Assembly (NCBI GenBank): GCA_049670505.1
Contig: JBATTK010000174.1
Location: forward strand, 1-13,294
DNA from: JBATTK01 sp049670505
GTDB taxonomy: Bacteria; Bacteroidota; Bacteroidia; Flavobacteriales; Flavobacteriaceae
Direction: 5' to 3'
Length of the DNA: 13,294 nucleotides
The first letter of the stretch is position 1. Each line of letters begins with the position of its first letter. Shown piece by piece: positions 1-6,971 of this stretch. The position numbers and the translations under genes were made by a program. The notes beneath the pieces are model-generated. The model saw only the letters and a program-made list of their open reading frames with translations. It did not search any database and had not been told where the DNA came from.

Positions 1-2
1 AT

Positions 3-155
3 GACCCCGAAAACAATGTTGAAAAATACGAGGCTAATTTCTCGGACGGCCAGTTTTTACAAAAGGATAGCAACGGTTATTTGAAAAGGGATGGGAACTG
101 GAAAGCTCCTATGGAATATGTGTTGCAACAACTGTTATCCTCAAAAAGTCTTTAA
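3..155 (+). CDS. 3' end of an unrecognised protein (partial)
   Basis: An open frame enters from the left edge (first complete codon at 3) and stops with TAA at 153-155, giving the last 50 residues of a protein. The fragment is hydrophilic, starts around DPENNVEKYEANF and ends with WKAPMEYVLQQLLSSKSL. It has no membrane segment and no motif I can assign. It is taken as real because it runs open from the edge, has plausible flavobacterial composition, and a rho-independent terminator on the same strand follows 38 bases after its stop. A frame-1 reading beginning with ATG at position 1 stops after 28 codons and looks random. The family is not identified. Confidence 0.6.
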   Translation, partial: DPENNVEKYEANFSDGQFLQKDSNGYLKRDGNWKAPMEYVLQQLLSSKSL

Positions 156-193
156 AAATATAGAAGTCGCTTAGAAAATTACTTTTTAGTTAT

Positions 194-238
194 TGCCCGT
201 ACCTTGTATTCTATAGGGTATGGGCATTTTTCTTTTTC
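194..238 (+). terminator. Rho-independent terminator of the left-edge gene
   Basis: TGCCCGTACC (194-203) pairs with GGTATGGGCA (217-226), with one G-T wobble, across a 13-base loop. It is followed directly by a T-rich tract (227-237, interrupted by one C). It lies 38 bases after the stop of the partial plus-strand gene. Confidence 0.72.
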
Positions 239-239
239 C

Positions 240-257
240 AAAAACTTGGATGCCAAG
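240..257 (-). terminator. Possible terminator of the four-gene minus-strand cluster
   Basis: Read on the minus strand, CTTGG-CAT-CCAAG (257-245) is followed by five T (244-240). A further GGGTAT/ATACCC hairpin (257-275) lies just upstream. The location, 20 bases past the stop of the QEGLA-motif gene and back to back with the plus-strand terminator, fits a transcription end. The 5-bp stem is short, so this is tentative. Confidence 0.42.
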
Positions 258-276
258 GGTATAATCGAAATACCCG

Positions 277-1455
277 CTATTTTAAATTATTCAATATAAA
301 ATCCAAGGTTTTATTGGTATTCAAATTTTGGGAATAGGAAAAATTGGTGTGGGTTATGGTTTGTGCCAATCCCAAATCACCCAACTTTTCAATGATATCT
401 TCATACTCCAAGGTGACCTTACCGGTAAGTAGGATATCCATGGATTCAGGTCCCTTTTGTTGATATCGTTTATATATTTTTCGGAGGCCGCTCAGGTATA
501 GACGATCTTTGGTAAACCCTCCTCCCCTATGGGCACGAAGCGTTATGGCAAAGGCATCGTTACGGTTCAATTTATAGTGGTTGTGAATAAGATCAAATGT
601 ATCGGAAAAGGTATATCCTTTTATTAGACTATCAGAGGCTAAAACCCGATATGCCAATTCTTTCAACCGCCTTAGGGTCAATGCCCCGCCCATATACTCA
701 CTAAAGACCGCCAAACCTTCTTGCGTCTCCACGTTTTTTGGAAAACCGTTGGAGAAAATCTGTAAGGGTTGTAAAGCACCATTATAAGTAGTGACCAAAT
801 GCACGCCTATTTCATGATGGGCCAGAGTCAACAATTGGTTCTTACTAAACTTGGTGTTTTTTTTAATCAATAGGGTCCGCGTGCTATTACTGACCATGGC
901 ATCAGCCGCTATATTGGTAGAAAAGCGTATGTTCAAGGGAAAATCGTACGGCTGCACAAAGTCTTCAAAATAGTCCTTTGCTTCCTCGGGCGTAAATAGT
1001 TTTTCCATATCCCCTGTTACGGGTTCCTCTTCATAATGCAAGATAAATTTAGCATTATCCACATCTTTTTCGGTAGGAGTGCCGAAAATCCGTAGAGAAT
1101 CATAATAGAACTTATTTTTCTCGCCAATACTCTCTATACATTGCATCATATTGGCATAGTAATAAATAATATCCCGATACAATTTTTTGACCTGCTCGTC
1201 CGCTATGCGTTCCACACGCTGTGAGAAAAACAAACGATGAAGCTTATAGGGGTTGAATTTTAGCTTGGGATACTTAAAAACCGGGTCCTCGTTGTATTTG
1301 GATGTAAAAAAACGATGCTTCTCCTTCTCAATATTCAAAGGATTTACATAGGTCAAAAGCTCTATTCTACTTACAAGGCGATTTAGGTTAGCATCTATTT
1401 CGAACAACTCGCTATACGCTTCCCTTATCCCTGAAGCTTCCTTTTCTTTGATCAT
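277..1455 (-). CDS. QEGLA-motif (DUF1704, MATCAP-like) putative metallopeptidase
   Basis: A 392-residue soluble protein without signal peptide. It belongs to the family annotated in bacteria as flavohemoglobin expression-modulating QEGLA motif protein. The defining signals are visible: HHEIGVH at residues 213-219, that is an HExxxH zinc signature (H214, E215, H219), and TQEGLAVFSEY with Q245-E246 about 27 residues later, which would supply the third ligand or glutamate. Eukaryotic relatives (MATCAP) are zinc carboxypeptidases that remove the C-terminal tyrosine of tubulin, so a carboxypeptidase-type activity on a peptide tail is a reasonable inference; the bacterial substrate is unknown. The ATG at 1455 overlaps the stop of the upstream N-formylglutamate-amidohydrolase-like gene in an ATGA arrangement, implying translational coupling. 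It is the last gene of the cluster. The role in flavohemoglobin expression implied by the family name is not evident here: no flavohemoglobin gene is in the window. Confidence 0.88.
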   Translation of the reverse strand: MIKEKEASGIREAYSELFEIDANLNRLVSRIELLTYVNPLNIEKEKHRFFTSKYNEDPVFKYPKLKFNPYKLHRLFFSQRVERIADEQVKKLYRDIIYYYANMMQCIESIGEKNKFYYDSLRIFGTPTEKDVDNAKFILHYEEEPVTGDMEKLFTPEEAKDYFEDFVQPYDFPLNIRFSTNIAADAMVSNSTRTLLIKKNTKFSKNQLLTLAHHEIGVHLVTTYNGALQPLQIFSNGFPKNVETQEGLAVFSEYMGGALTLRRLKELAYRVLASDSLIKGYTFSDTFDLIHNHYKLNRNDAFAITLRAHRGGGFTKDRLYLSGLRKIYKRYQQKGPESMDILLTGKVTLEYEDIIEKLGDLGLAQTITHTNFSYSQNLNTNKTLDFILNNLK

Positions 1456-2279
1456 AAATCTTTTTCTTGGAATTCCTTGACTTGCAAAGGTATCAATTCT
1501 TTTAATTGTTCTTCAACCGAACGAACTACTTCCGGATATATGATACCTTCATATTCGTCACAATACACTTTGGAGATTTCCGTAGCCAAGACCAATGTAT
1601 TTTTAAACTGCTGTGTAATATATTTTAGGAAATAACCATTCCCCTGAAAAGTATCGTTGATTCCGGAAGTAGATTTTATACCGTTAGGCAATTGCATTCC
1701 CCCTAGTTTAAGACGCCAGGACTCCACTAAACTCCCAAATCGCACATTATCTATATTCAGCGTACCCAAATTCCAAGTAGGCACTTCCCTATCCCAACGT
1801 TTCCAATTATAACTGTGCATATCAAAAACTAGTGCCTTTCCGTATTTGTGTTCTATTTGATGTACCAAAGCGTGCACAACCATGTAAAAGCTACTATGTT
1901 TTTGAAGACTAACTCCTTTCTCCGTCTCTGGCAACTTCTCTTTCCAAAGCTTCTTGCCCCAGGCATCCTCATAAATAGCGGTTTCGGGCGCACGGTTCAA
2001 ATCGTATTCAAACCGACTATCGCATCCGGCAATTACAATGGGATGTGATCGTACCATCTCTTGGGTGCAGGGGTCCTCTTCGTACCATCGTTCATATTCC
2101 GTGTGCAAACAATTCTCCCACAGTGATTTTCTAAACTGATGCCCATCATGTACCGCTCCGCAGATATAAGGGGCATATTCGCTTATTTTTATGGTAAAGG
2201 AATAATCTTCGGAAACCGCTTCAAAAGGTATTTCCGATTGGATATTGGAAATAATGGCGGCAACGGAAAGTTTATGCAT
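1452..2279 (-). CDS. N-formylglutamate amidohydrolase family protein
   Basis: 275 residues, cytoplasmic. Family signals: VHDGHQF (H44, H47) near the N-terminus, FEYDLNR (90-96, the conserved Asn-Arg) and FDMHSYN (D153, H155), which matches the metal-binding DxHS of the family. N-formylglutamate deformylase hydrolyses N-formyl-L-glutamate to formate and glutamate in histidine breakdown, but no hut gene is nearby, so the true substrate may be another acylated or amidated glutamate or peptide. Start choice: the frame extends upstream to a TTG at 2315 and an ATG at 2291, but the ATG at 2279 has a GAGG ribosome binding site six bases upstream and overlaps the ATP-grasp stop by 8 bases (ATGCATAA), so it is preferred. 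Downstream it overlaps the QEGLA-motif gene by 4 bases. The family assignment is good; the in vivo reaction is inference. Confidence 0.87.
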   Translation of the reverse strand: MHKLSVAAIISNIQSEIPFEAVSEDYSFTIKISEYAPYICGAVHDGHQFRKSLWENCLHTEYERWYEEDPCTQEMVRSHPIVIAGCDSRFEYDLNRAPETAIYEDAWGKKLWKEKLPETEKGVSLQKHSSFYMVVHALVHQIEHKYGKALVFDMHSYNWKRWDREVPTWNLGTLNIDNVRFGSLVESWRLKLGGMQLPNGIKSTSGINDTFQGNGYFLKYITQQFKNTLVLATEISKVYCDEYEGIIYPEVVRSVEEQLKELIPLQVKEFQEKDL

Positions 2280-3303
2280 TGTCAACCTCATTTCGCAATC
2301 GTGAACGCCGGTCAAAGGCCTGCAACTTATCGAGCACCTTACTCTCTACAAAATCAATGACCTTACATTGAATTTTGGTCTTGTATACCTTGTTCATATA
2401 GGTTATACCACCAGGAGACATTACATTGACCTCAACCAATTTACCGCCAATGACATCGATACCCACAAAAAAAAGCCCGTCCTTCACCAGCTTAGGCCCT
2501 ATTTGTTTACAAAGTGCTTTCTCTTGCTTGGTCATTTGATGTTTGGCAATGGAACCCCCAGCAGAAACATTGGACCGATGGTCATCCGATCCCGGAACGC
2601 GTCTCATGGCACCAATAGGTTCTCCATTCAACAACAAAATACGAACATCACCTTGGTCCGCACCTTCAATATATTCTTGAAGTATTACATAGTTAGAGCT
2701 TCCATCCGAATTAGTTACATAAAAATCTAGTAAGGATTTAATATTGGACATGGCCGATTTTTCAATCAAAATAACACCGGATCCCCCAAAACCGTTTAAA
2801 GGCTTTAATATCATTTTATCGGATGATGATTCCTTGATTTGCCGCACCAAATAATTCTTGTTCTTGGATACATGGGTCGCTGGAATAATATTGCTATGAG
2901 AATCTCCAAAAGCGGCCGTATATAACTTATTATTGGCTTCCCTGAGCCCTTGTAAGGAATTTACGATAAAGACATCATCTTTTACGGAATCCAAGAAATT
3001 AAGCATGATCGGGTCCAGGGGCGGATTGGCCCGCATGAAAATAACATCGAAACCGGCCAGGGGGAGCATCTCTTCCCGTAACTTGGCCTGTTTATAAAAA
3101 GTTTTTAAGTTACCGGGCACCTTTTCCATCTTATTGATGACCATACAAAATGCATTGGTAACACTATTCCGTATGGTCAGATTTGCGGGACTGCATATGG
3201 CAACCCCATGATTTCGCTTTACGCATTCATGGATTAGGGCCAGACTGGTATCGCTTTCGGGCTTTATTTCCTCCCACGGGTACATTAAAAAACAGATGTT
3301 CAT
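2272..3303 (-). CDS. Glutathione-synthetase-like ATP-grasp ligase
   Basis: 343 residues, resembling GshB along its whole length. MRANPPLD corresponds to the MRKDPPFD of the E. coli enzyme, NSLQGLREANNKLYTA to the pre-ATP-grasp segment, ILKPLNGFGGSG (K167, glycine loop 171-176) is the ATP-binding lysine and loop, GDVRILLLNGEPIGAMRRVP and SNVSAGG are the central strands, and EVNVMSPGG (E291, N293) carries the metal ligands. ATP-grasp ligases of this type form a peptide bond by acyl-phosphate activation. GshB joins gamma-Glu-Cys to glycine, but no gshA or gshF is in the window and the substrate-side residues differ, so a different amino-acid or peptide ligation is possible. The ATG at 3303 lies 18 bases after the symporter stop, and the 3' end overlaps the next gene by 8 bases. 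It is probably part of one operon with both neighbours. Confidence 0.87.
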   Translation of the reverse strand: MNICFLMYPWEEIKPESDTSLALIHECVKRNHGVAICSPANLTIRNSVTNAFCMVINKMEKVPGNLKTFYKQAKLREEMLPLAGFDVIFMRANPPLDPIMLNFLDSVKDDVFIVNSLQGLREANNKLYTAAFGDSHSNIIPATHVSKNKNYLVRQIKESSSDKMILKPLNGFGGSGVILIEKSAMSNIKSLLDFYVTNSDGSSNYVILQEYIEGADQGDVRILLLNGEPIGAMRRVPGSDDHRSNVSAGGSIAKHQMTKQEKALCKQIGPKLVKDGLFFVGIDVIGGKLVEVNVMSPGGITYMNKVYKTKIQCKVIDFVESKVLDKLQAFDRRSRLRNEVDNA

Positions 3304-3321
3304 TTTAAGTATGCTTTATAG

Positions 3322-4647
3322 TTACTTTACTTCTTCCAAATGGTCGTCCCATTCTTGGGGATGGGGCTCGCCAAGTTTTCCTACCGATTTTGCCACCATC
3401 ATGGATACGGTGGCATCCCCTGTTACATTTACTACCGTTCTGCACATATCCAAAGGACGATCTACCGCAAAAATCAATGCCAAGCCTATGGCCAATTTGT
3501 CCGCCGGAAAACCGATCGCTTCCAGGACAATGACCAGCATTACCATTCCCGCACCTGGAACCGCTGCGGAGCCTATAGAAGCCAAAAGAGCCGTTAAGAC
3601 AATGGTCAATTGGTCGCCCAAGGATAGATCAAATGCCAATGCTTGCGCAATGAACACCGCGGCCACGCCCTGATACAGGCTGGTACCATCCATATTTATA
3701 GTGGCTCCTACCGGCAGCACAAAACTGGACACCTCTTTATCCACGCCAATATGCTCCTCTACCCGTTCCATGGTTACCGGAAGTGTCGCTGCACTGGAAC
3801 TTGTGGAAAAGGCCAGTAATTGCGCCGGACTAATCTGCTTTAAGAACCAAAAAGGATTCTTTTTTGTGTAAATGCCAACGACGAAAGAATAAAAAACGAT
3901 CATTAAGAATAATCCTAAGACCACTACTCCGGAATATTTTAGAAGGGCGATCAACAAATCCGGGTCGCCCGAAGAAACTACCACATTGGCCAAAAGTGCA
4001 AACACCGCCACTGGAGCCGTAAGCATAATTAAGTCGACCATCTTCAATACCACATCGTTCAGGGCGTCAAAAAAGTTCTTCATGGGCCTGGCCCGTTCCT
4101 CCCCGATCAAGAGCATGGAAATTCCAAAAATGATGGTAAAAAAGATAACTTGAAGCATTAAGGCATTATTGCTCAATGCACCAAAGGCATTATCGGGCAC
4201 CATATCCTCTAAAAATTGCAAGGGGCCACTATCCATCTGTTTTGAGGCCTCTTCCAGTTTAGAGGTTACCTCGCTATCCGAAGCATAAGTGCTGGTAAGC
4301 TTATTGATGGTCTCTTCCGAAATCCCATCTCCGGGTTGCGCAACGTTTACCAAAACAAGCCCAATGGTGATTGCGATTATAGTGGTAACTATATAAATTC
4401 CTATGGTGCGTAATCCTATATTCCGGAATTTTGATATATCCTTTAAATCGGATATTCCCTTGATCAAAGAAGCCAGTATCAAAGGAATTGCAATTAACTT
4501 TAACAGCTTAACGAAAATAGTCCCAAGCGGTTTGATCCAATCCAGAACAAATTGCTTTCCCCATCCCAATTGTGTCATTCCGTAACCAAAGAGTAGTCCC
4601 AAGACCATTCCTATAAGAATTTGCCAATGCAATTCTAGTTTCTTCAT
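3322..4647 (-). CDS. Dicarboxylate/amino acid:cation symporter (DAACS/SDF family)
   Basis: A 441-residue multi-pass inner-membrane protein of the GltP/DctA/GltPh fold. Visible hallmarks are the serine-rich hairpin STSSSAATLP (281-290), NMDGT in TM7 (318-322, Na+/substrate site), the small-residue second hairpin IGSAAVPGAG (358-367), and in TM8 LDMCRTVVNVTGD with D400, R403, T404 and N407. An arginine at the R403 position is what transporters of acidic substrates (glutamate, aspartate, C4-dicarboxylates) use to bind the side-chain carboxylate, so an acidic substrate is expected. An elongated TM3-4 region (about residues 118-150) is charged and probably periplasmic. The ATG at 4647 starts MKKLELHWQILIGM, a normal family N-terminus. 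It is followed after 18 bases by the ATP-grasp gene, so it is likely the first gene of the cluster. No clear Shine-Dalgarno is seen. Confidence 0.93.
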   Translation of the reverse strand: MKKLELHWQILIGMVLGLLFGYGMTQLGWGKQFVLDWIKPLGTIFVKLLKLIAIPLILASLIKGISDLKDISKFRNIGLRTIGIYIVTTIIAITIGLVLVNVAQPGDGISEETINKLTSTYASDSEVTSKLEEASKQMDSGPLQFLEDMVPDNAFGALSNNALMLQVIFFTIIFGISMLLIGEERARPMKNFFDALNDVVLKMVDLIMLTAPVAVFALLANVVVSSGDPDLLIALLKYSGVVVLGLFLMIVFYSFVVGIYTKKNPFWFLKQISPAQLLAFSTSSSAATLPVTMERVEEHIGVDKEVSSFVLPVGATINMDGTSLYQGVAAVFIAQALAFDLSLGDQLTIVLTALLASIGSAAVPGAGMVMLVIVLEAIGFPADKLAIGLALIFAVDRPLDMCRTVVNVTGDATVSMMVAKSVGKLGEPHPQEWDDHLEEVK

Positions 4648-4659
4648 AGAAAGTTATTT

Positions 4660-4680
4660 AGGAGAGAAAGATACTATTTT
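4660..4680 (-). promoter_or_regulatory. Weak promoter candidate for the symporter-led cluster
   Basis: On the minus strand TATCTTTC (4672-4665) matches the Bacteroidota -7 element TAnnTTTG at all but the last base, 18 bases before the ATG and just after the aroC terminator hairpin. No good -33 TTG is seen at the right spacing. Transcription could instead read through from aroC. Confidence 0.22.
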
Positions 4681-4709
4681 GTAAGGAAAACCCATAGAAA
4701 ATGGGTTTT
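4681..4709 (-). terminator. Terminator of aroC, overlapping its stop codon
   Basis: On the minus strand AAAACCCAT (4709-4701) and ATGGGTTTT (4695-4687) form a perfect 9-bp stem with a 5-base loop, ending in a short T run. The left arm begins inside the TAA stop of aroC (4710-4708). An A-rich ascending and T-rich descending stem is typical of an intrinsic terminator. It separates aroC from the symporter cluster. Confidence 0.55.
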
Positions 4710-5772
4710 ATAATTTAACAGTTCGGTTAAGCAAGGTATAATCCGCCAAAACCAAGGCCGTCATGGCTTCCACAATGGGAACCGCCCTAGGGACCACACA
4801 GGGGTCGTGCCGTCCTTTTCCTTTTGTCGTTACTTTGTTGCCCTCTTTGTCAATGGTCTCATAAGGCTGAATAACGGTAGCCACAGGTTTAAATGCTACA
4901 TTAAAGTAGATATCCATACCGTTGCTTATTCCGCCCTGTACACCTCCGCTATGGTTGGTCTTTGTAGATCCGTCTGCATTGAACTGGTCATTATGCACAC
5001 TGCCCTTCATGGCAACCCCCTTAAAACCGCTCCCATATTCAAAGCCTTTTACGGCATTTATGGACAACATGGCCTTACCCAATTCCGCATGCAGCTTGTC
5101 AAAAACGGGCTCCCCTAAACCGACCGGTACATTTTGGGCCACACACGTAATGATGCCGCCAATGGTATCCCCTTCTTTGCGGACTTCCTTAATATACTTC
5201 TCCATCCGAAGAGCAGTTTCAGGATCCGGACAACGTACAGGATTGGATTCCGTTAAGGAAAAATCCAAACTTTGATAGGATTTCTCCAATTTCAATTCGC
5301 CTACTTGGGAAACAAAGGCATTAATTTTTATCTTGGACAAAAATTGTTTGGCTATGGCCCCGGCCACTACCCTGCTGGCGGTTTCCCTTGCGGAACTGCG
5401 ACCGCCCCCCCTATAATCCCTGATGCCATACTTTTGATCATATACATAATCGGCATGGGAAGGTCGGTAGGAATCCTTGATGTGGGAATAGTCGTTGGAC
5501 TTCTGATTGGTATTGTAAATTGCAAAACCTATTGGGGTCCCGGTAGTTTTTCCTTCAAAAATCCCGGAGTAGAAGGCAACCGTGTCCGGCTCCTTACGTT
5601 GTGTAACTATTGCGGATTGTCCCGGTTTCCTTCTGTCCAGTTCAAACTGTATGTCTTCCATGTCCAATTTGATACCCGAGGGACAACCATCTAGCACCCC
5701 TCCTATTGCCTTACCATGGGATTCTCCAAAAGTTGTTAGTTTAAAAAGGTTTCCAAAAGTATTGCCAGACAT
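4708..5772 (-). CDS. aroC: Chorismate synthase
   Basis: 354 residues, the usual length. It catalyses the last step of the shikimate pathway, trans-elimination of phosphate from 5-enolpyruvylshikimate-3-phosphate to give chorismate, using reduced FMN without net redox change, in the cytoplasm. The three family signatures are present: FGESHGKAIGGVLDGCPSG (15-33, catalytic H19), YRGGGRSSARETASRVVAGA (about 120-139) and RHDPCVVPRAVPIVEAM near residues 320-336 with the second catalytic histidine. The start ATG at 5772 gives MSGNTFGNLFKLTTFGESHG, the canonical N-terminus. It stands alone: it is followed by a terminator that overlaps its stop, and an exact TAnnTTTG motif lies 54 bases upstream. No other shikimate gene is adjacent, which is common in Bacteroidota. 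Confidence 0.98.
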   Translation of the reverse strand: MSGNTFGNLFKLTTFGESHGKAIGGVLDGCPSGIKLDMEDIQFELDRRKPGQSAIVTQRKEPDTVAFYSGIFEGKTTGTPIGFAIYNTNQKSNDYSHIKDSYRPSHADYVYDQKYGIRDYRGGGRSSARETASRVVAGAIAKQFLSKIKINAFVSQVGELKLEKSYQSLDFSLTESNPVRCPDPETALRMEKYIKEVRKEGDTIGGIITCVAQNVPVGLGEPVFDKLHAELGKAMLSINAVKGFEYGSGFKGVAMKGSVHNDQFNADGSTKTNHSGGVQGGISNGMDIYFNVAFKPVATVIQPYETIDKEGNKVTTKGKGRHDPCVVPRAVPIVEAMTALVLADYTLLNRTVKL

Positions 5773-6077
5773 CTAATATGGGTTAACAGTTCTTTTTTAA
5801 TTTTTAGTTCGTGGCATTAGAAGATCAAATGTATGTAAAACCCCATGGAAACCCATCGCATAAGCTCCGTTATGAAATGAAACATGAATAAAGATGAGCC
5901 AACAATGGCGAACTACAAAGCAAGCTATCGCTTTGGGCCAAAGGTAAATGTTAAATGATCTAAAACCAAAATTTACCGATCGCATAATGCTGGCTTAACA
6001 AATCTTCAATGATTTAATCTAAACTTAACCTAAACCTTATGAATTCTTGATTTCAATTTCACGGACAATTTATACCT
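5773..6077. other. Intergenic region with palindrome and inverted repeat
   Basis: 305 bases between the divergent aroC and the LpxH-like gene. The open frames within it (for example 62 codons on the minus strand at 5797-5985) are not protein-like. It contains the 13-base palindrome CTTTGGGCCAAAG at 5931-5943, and GGTAAAT (5943-5949) mirrored by ATTTACC (5971-5977). The aroC -7 element lies at 5826-5833. No tRNA or other RNA gene is recognisable. Confidence 0.5.
5826..5833 (-). promoter_or_regulatory. Bacteroidota -7 promoter element upstream of aroC
   Basis: The minus strand reads TACATTTG (5833-5826), an exact TAnnTTTG. It would start transcription about 45 bases before the aroC ATG. No convincing -33 TTG was found at 17-19 bases, so this rests on the -7 element and position only. 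Confidence 0.4.
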
Positions 6078-6971
6078 ATGGGTTTATTTTGTAGGATAAA
6101 TAATACTCTATTGAAAAAACGTAAAATTGAGGTGGCCGTTATTTCCGATGTACATCTAGGAACATATGGCTGCCATGCGGAAGAACTCATTGCTTACCTC
6201 AGTAGCATACAACCTAAGAAGCTAATACTCAATGGAGATATCATCGATATTTGGCAATTCAGCAAACGATATTTTCCATCTTCCCATCTGAAAGTGTTGA
6301 AAAAAATCATTGGTATGGCATCCAATGGATCCGAAGTGTACTATATTACGGGCAACCATGATGAAATGCTTCGCAAATTCAGTGATACCTCCATGGGGAA
6401 CTTCAATATTGTAGATAAGCTCATATTGAACTTGGATGGAAAAAAGGCCTGGTTCTTCCACGGCGATGTATTCGATGTTTCCATTCAAAATGCCAAATGG
6501 CTGGCCAGACTAGGTAGTTATGGGTATGATTTGTTGATTTTGATCAATAGACTTATAAACGCTATACTGTCCAAATTGGGCAAGGAACGATATTCGCTAT
6601 CCAAGAAAATAAAAAACAGCGTAAAAAGGGCGGTGAAATTTATTAGCAACTTTGAAAGAACAGCTGCCGATCTCGCGATAGAAAATGGATACGATTTTGT
6701 AATCTGTGGCCACATACATCAGCCGAAAAAGGAAATCTACGAAAATAAGAACGGCCGTTGCACCTATTTGAATTCGGGCGATTGGGTGGAGAACCTCACT
6801 GCATTGGAGTATTCCTTTAAACGCTGGAAAATATATAAGTACAACTATGACAAGCTATCCCCTTTCTTTGCAGACGAAGAACTAAAGGAAATGGATATGA
6901 ACGATCTCATTGCCTCTATTACGGACAAAAAGCCTACAAAACCGGCCAAGGACACGGAATCAATCGATTAA
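6078..6971 (+). CDS. LpxH-like metallophosphoesterase (UDP-2,3-diacylglucosamine diphosphatase family)
   Basis: 297 residues. The calcineurin-like two-metal site is complete: SDVHLG (D24, H26), NGDIID (D54), TGNHDE (N93, H94, D95), FHGDVFD (H128) and GHIHQP (H212, H214). LpxH enzymes cleave UDP-2,3-diacylglucosamine to lipid X and UMP at the cytoplasmic face of the inner membrane in lipid A synthesis. Flavobacteria usually encode more than one such paralogue, so this one may act on another phosphoester. A helical insert with many Leu/Ile (about 143-165) between the motifs could contact the membrane or lipid. ATG at 6078 is used, but a TTG at 6111 would give MKKRKIEVAVISDVHLG, closer to family N-termini; the first 11 residues are therefore uncertain. 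The 3' end overlaps the convergent oxidoreductase gene by 12 bases. Confidence 0.9.
   Translation: MGLFCRINNTLLKKRKIEVAVISDVHLGTYGCHAEELIAYLSSIQPKKLILNGDIIDIWQFSKRYFPSSHLKVLKKIIGMASNGSEVYYITGNHDEMLRKFSDTSMGNFNIVDKLILNLDGKKAWFFHGDVFDVSIQNAKWLARLGSYGYDLLILINRLINAILSKLGKERYSLSKKIKNSVKRAVKFISNFERTAADLAIENGYDFVICGHIHQPKKEIYENKNGRCTYLNSGDWVENLTALEYSFKRWKIYKYNYDKLSPFFADEELKEMDMNDLIASITDKKPTKPAKDTESID

Noticed and set aside
2280..2315. TTG or ATG starts upstream of 2279 for the N-formylglutamate amidohydrolase
   Set aside because: Only ATG 2279 has a GAGG site at correct spacing and the short overlap typical of coupled genes.
5272..5694. 140-codon plus-strand reading frame inside aroC
   Set aside because: It is antisense to highly conserved chorismate synthase motifs; glycine-rich stretches are mirror effects of the real coding strand.
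5797..5985. 62-codon minus-strand reading frame upstream of aroC
   Set aside because: No conserved features or ribosome binding site; it covers the aroC -7 element and palindromes, so it is treated as non-coding.
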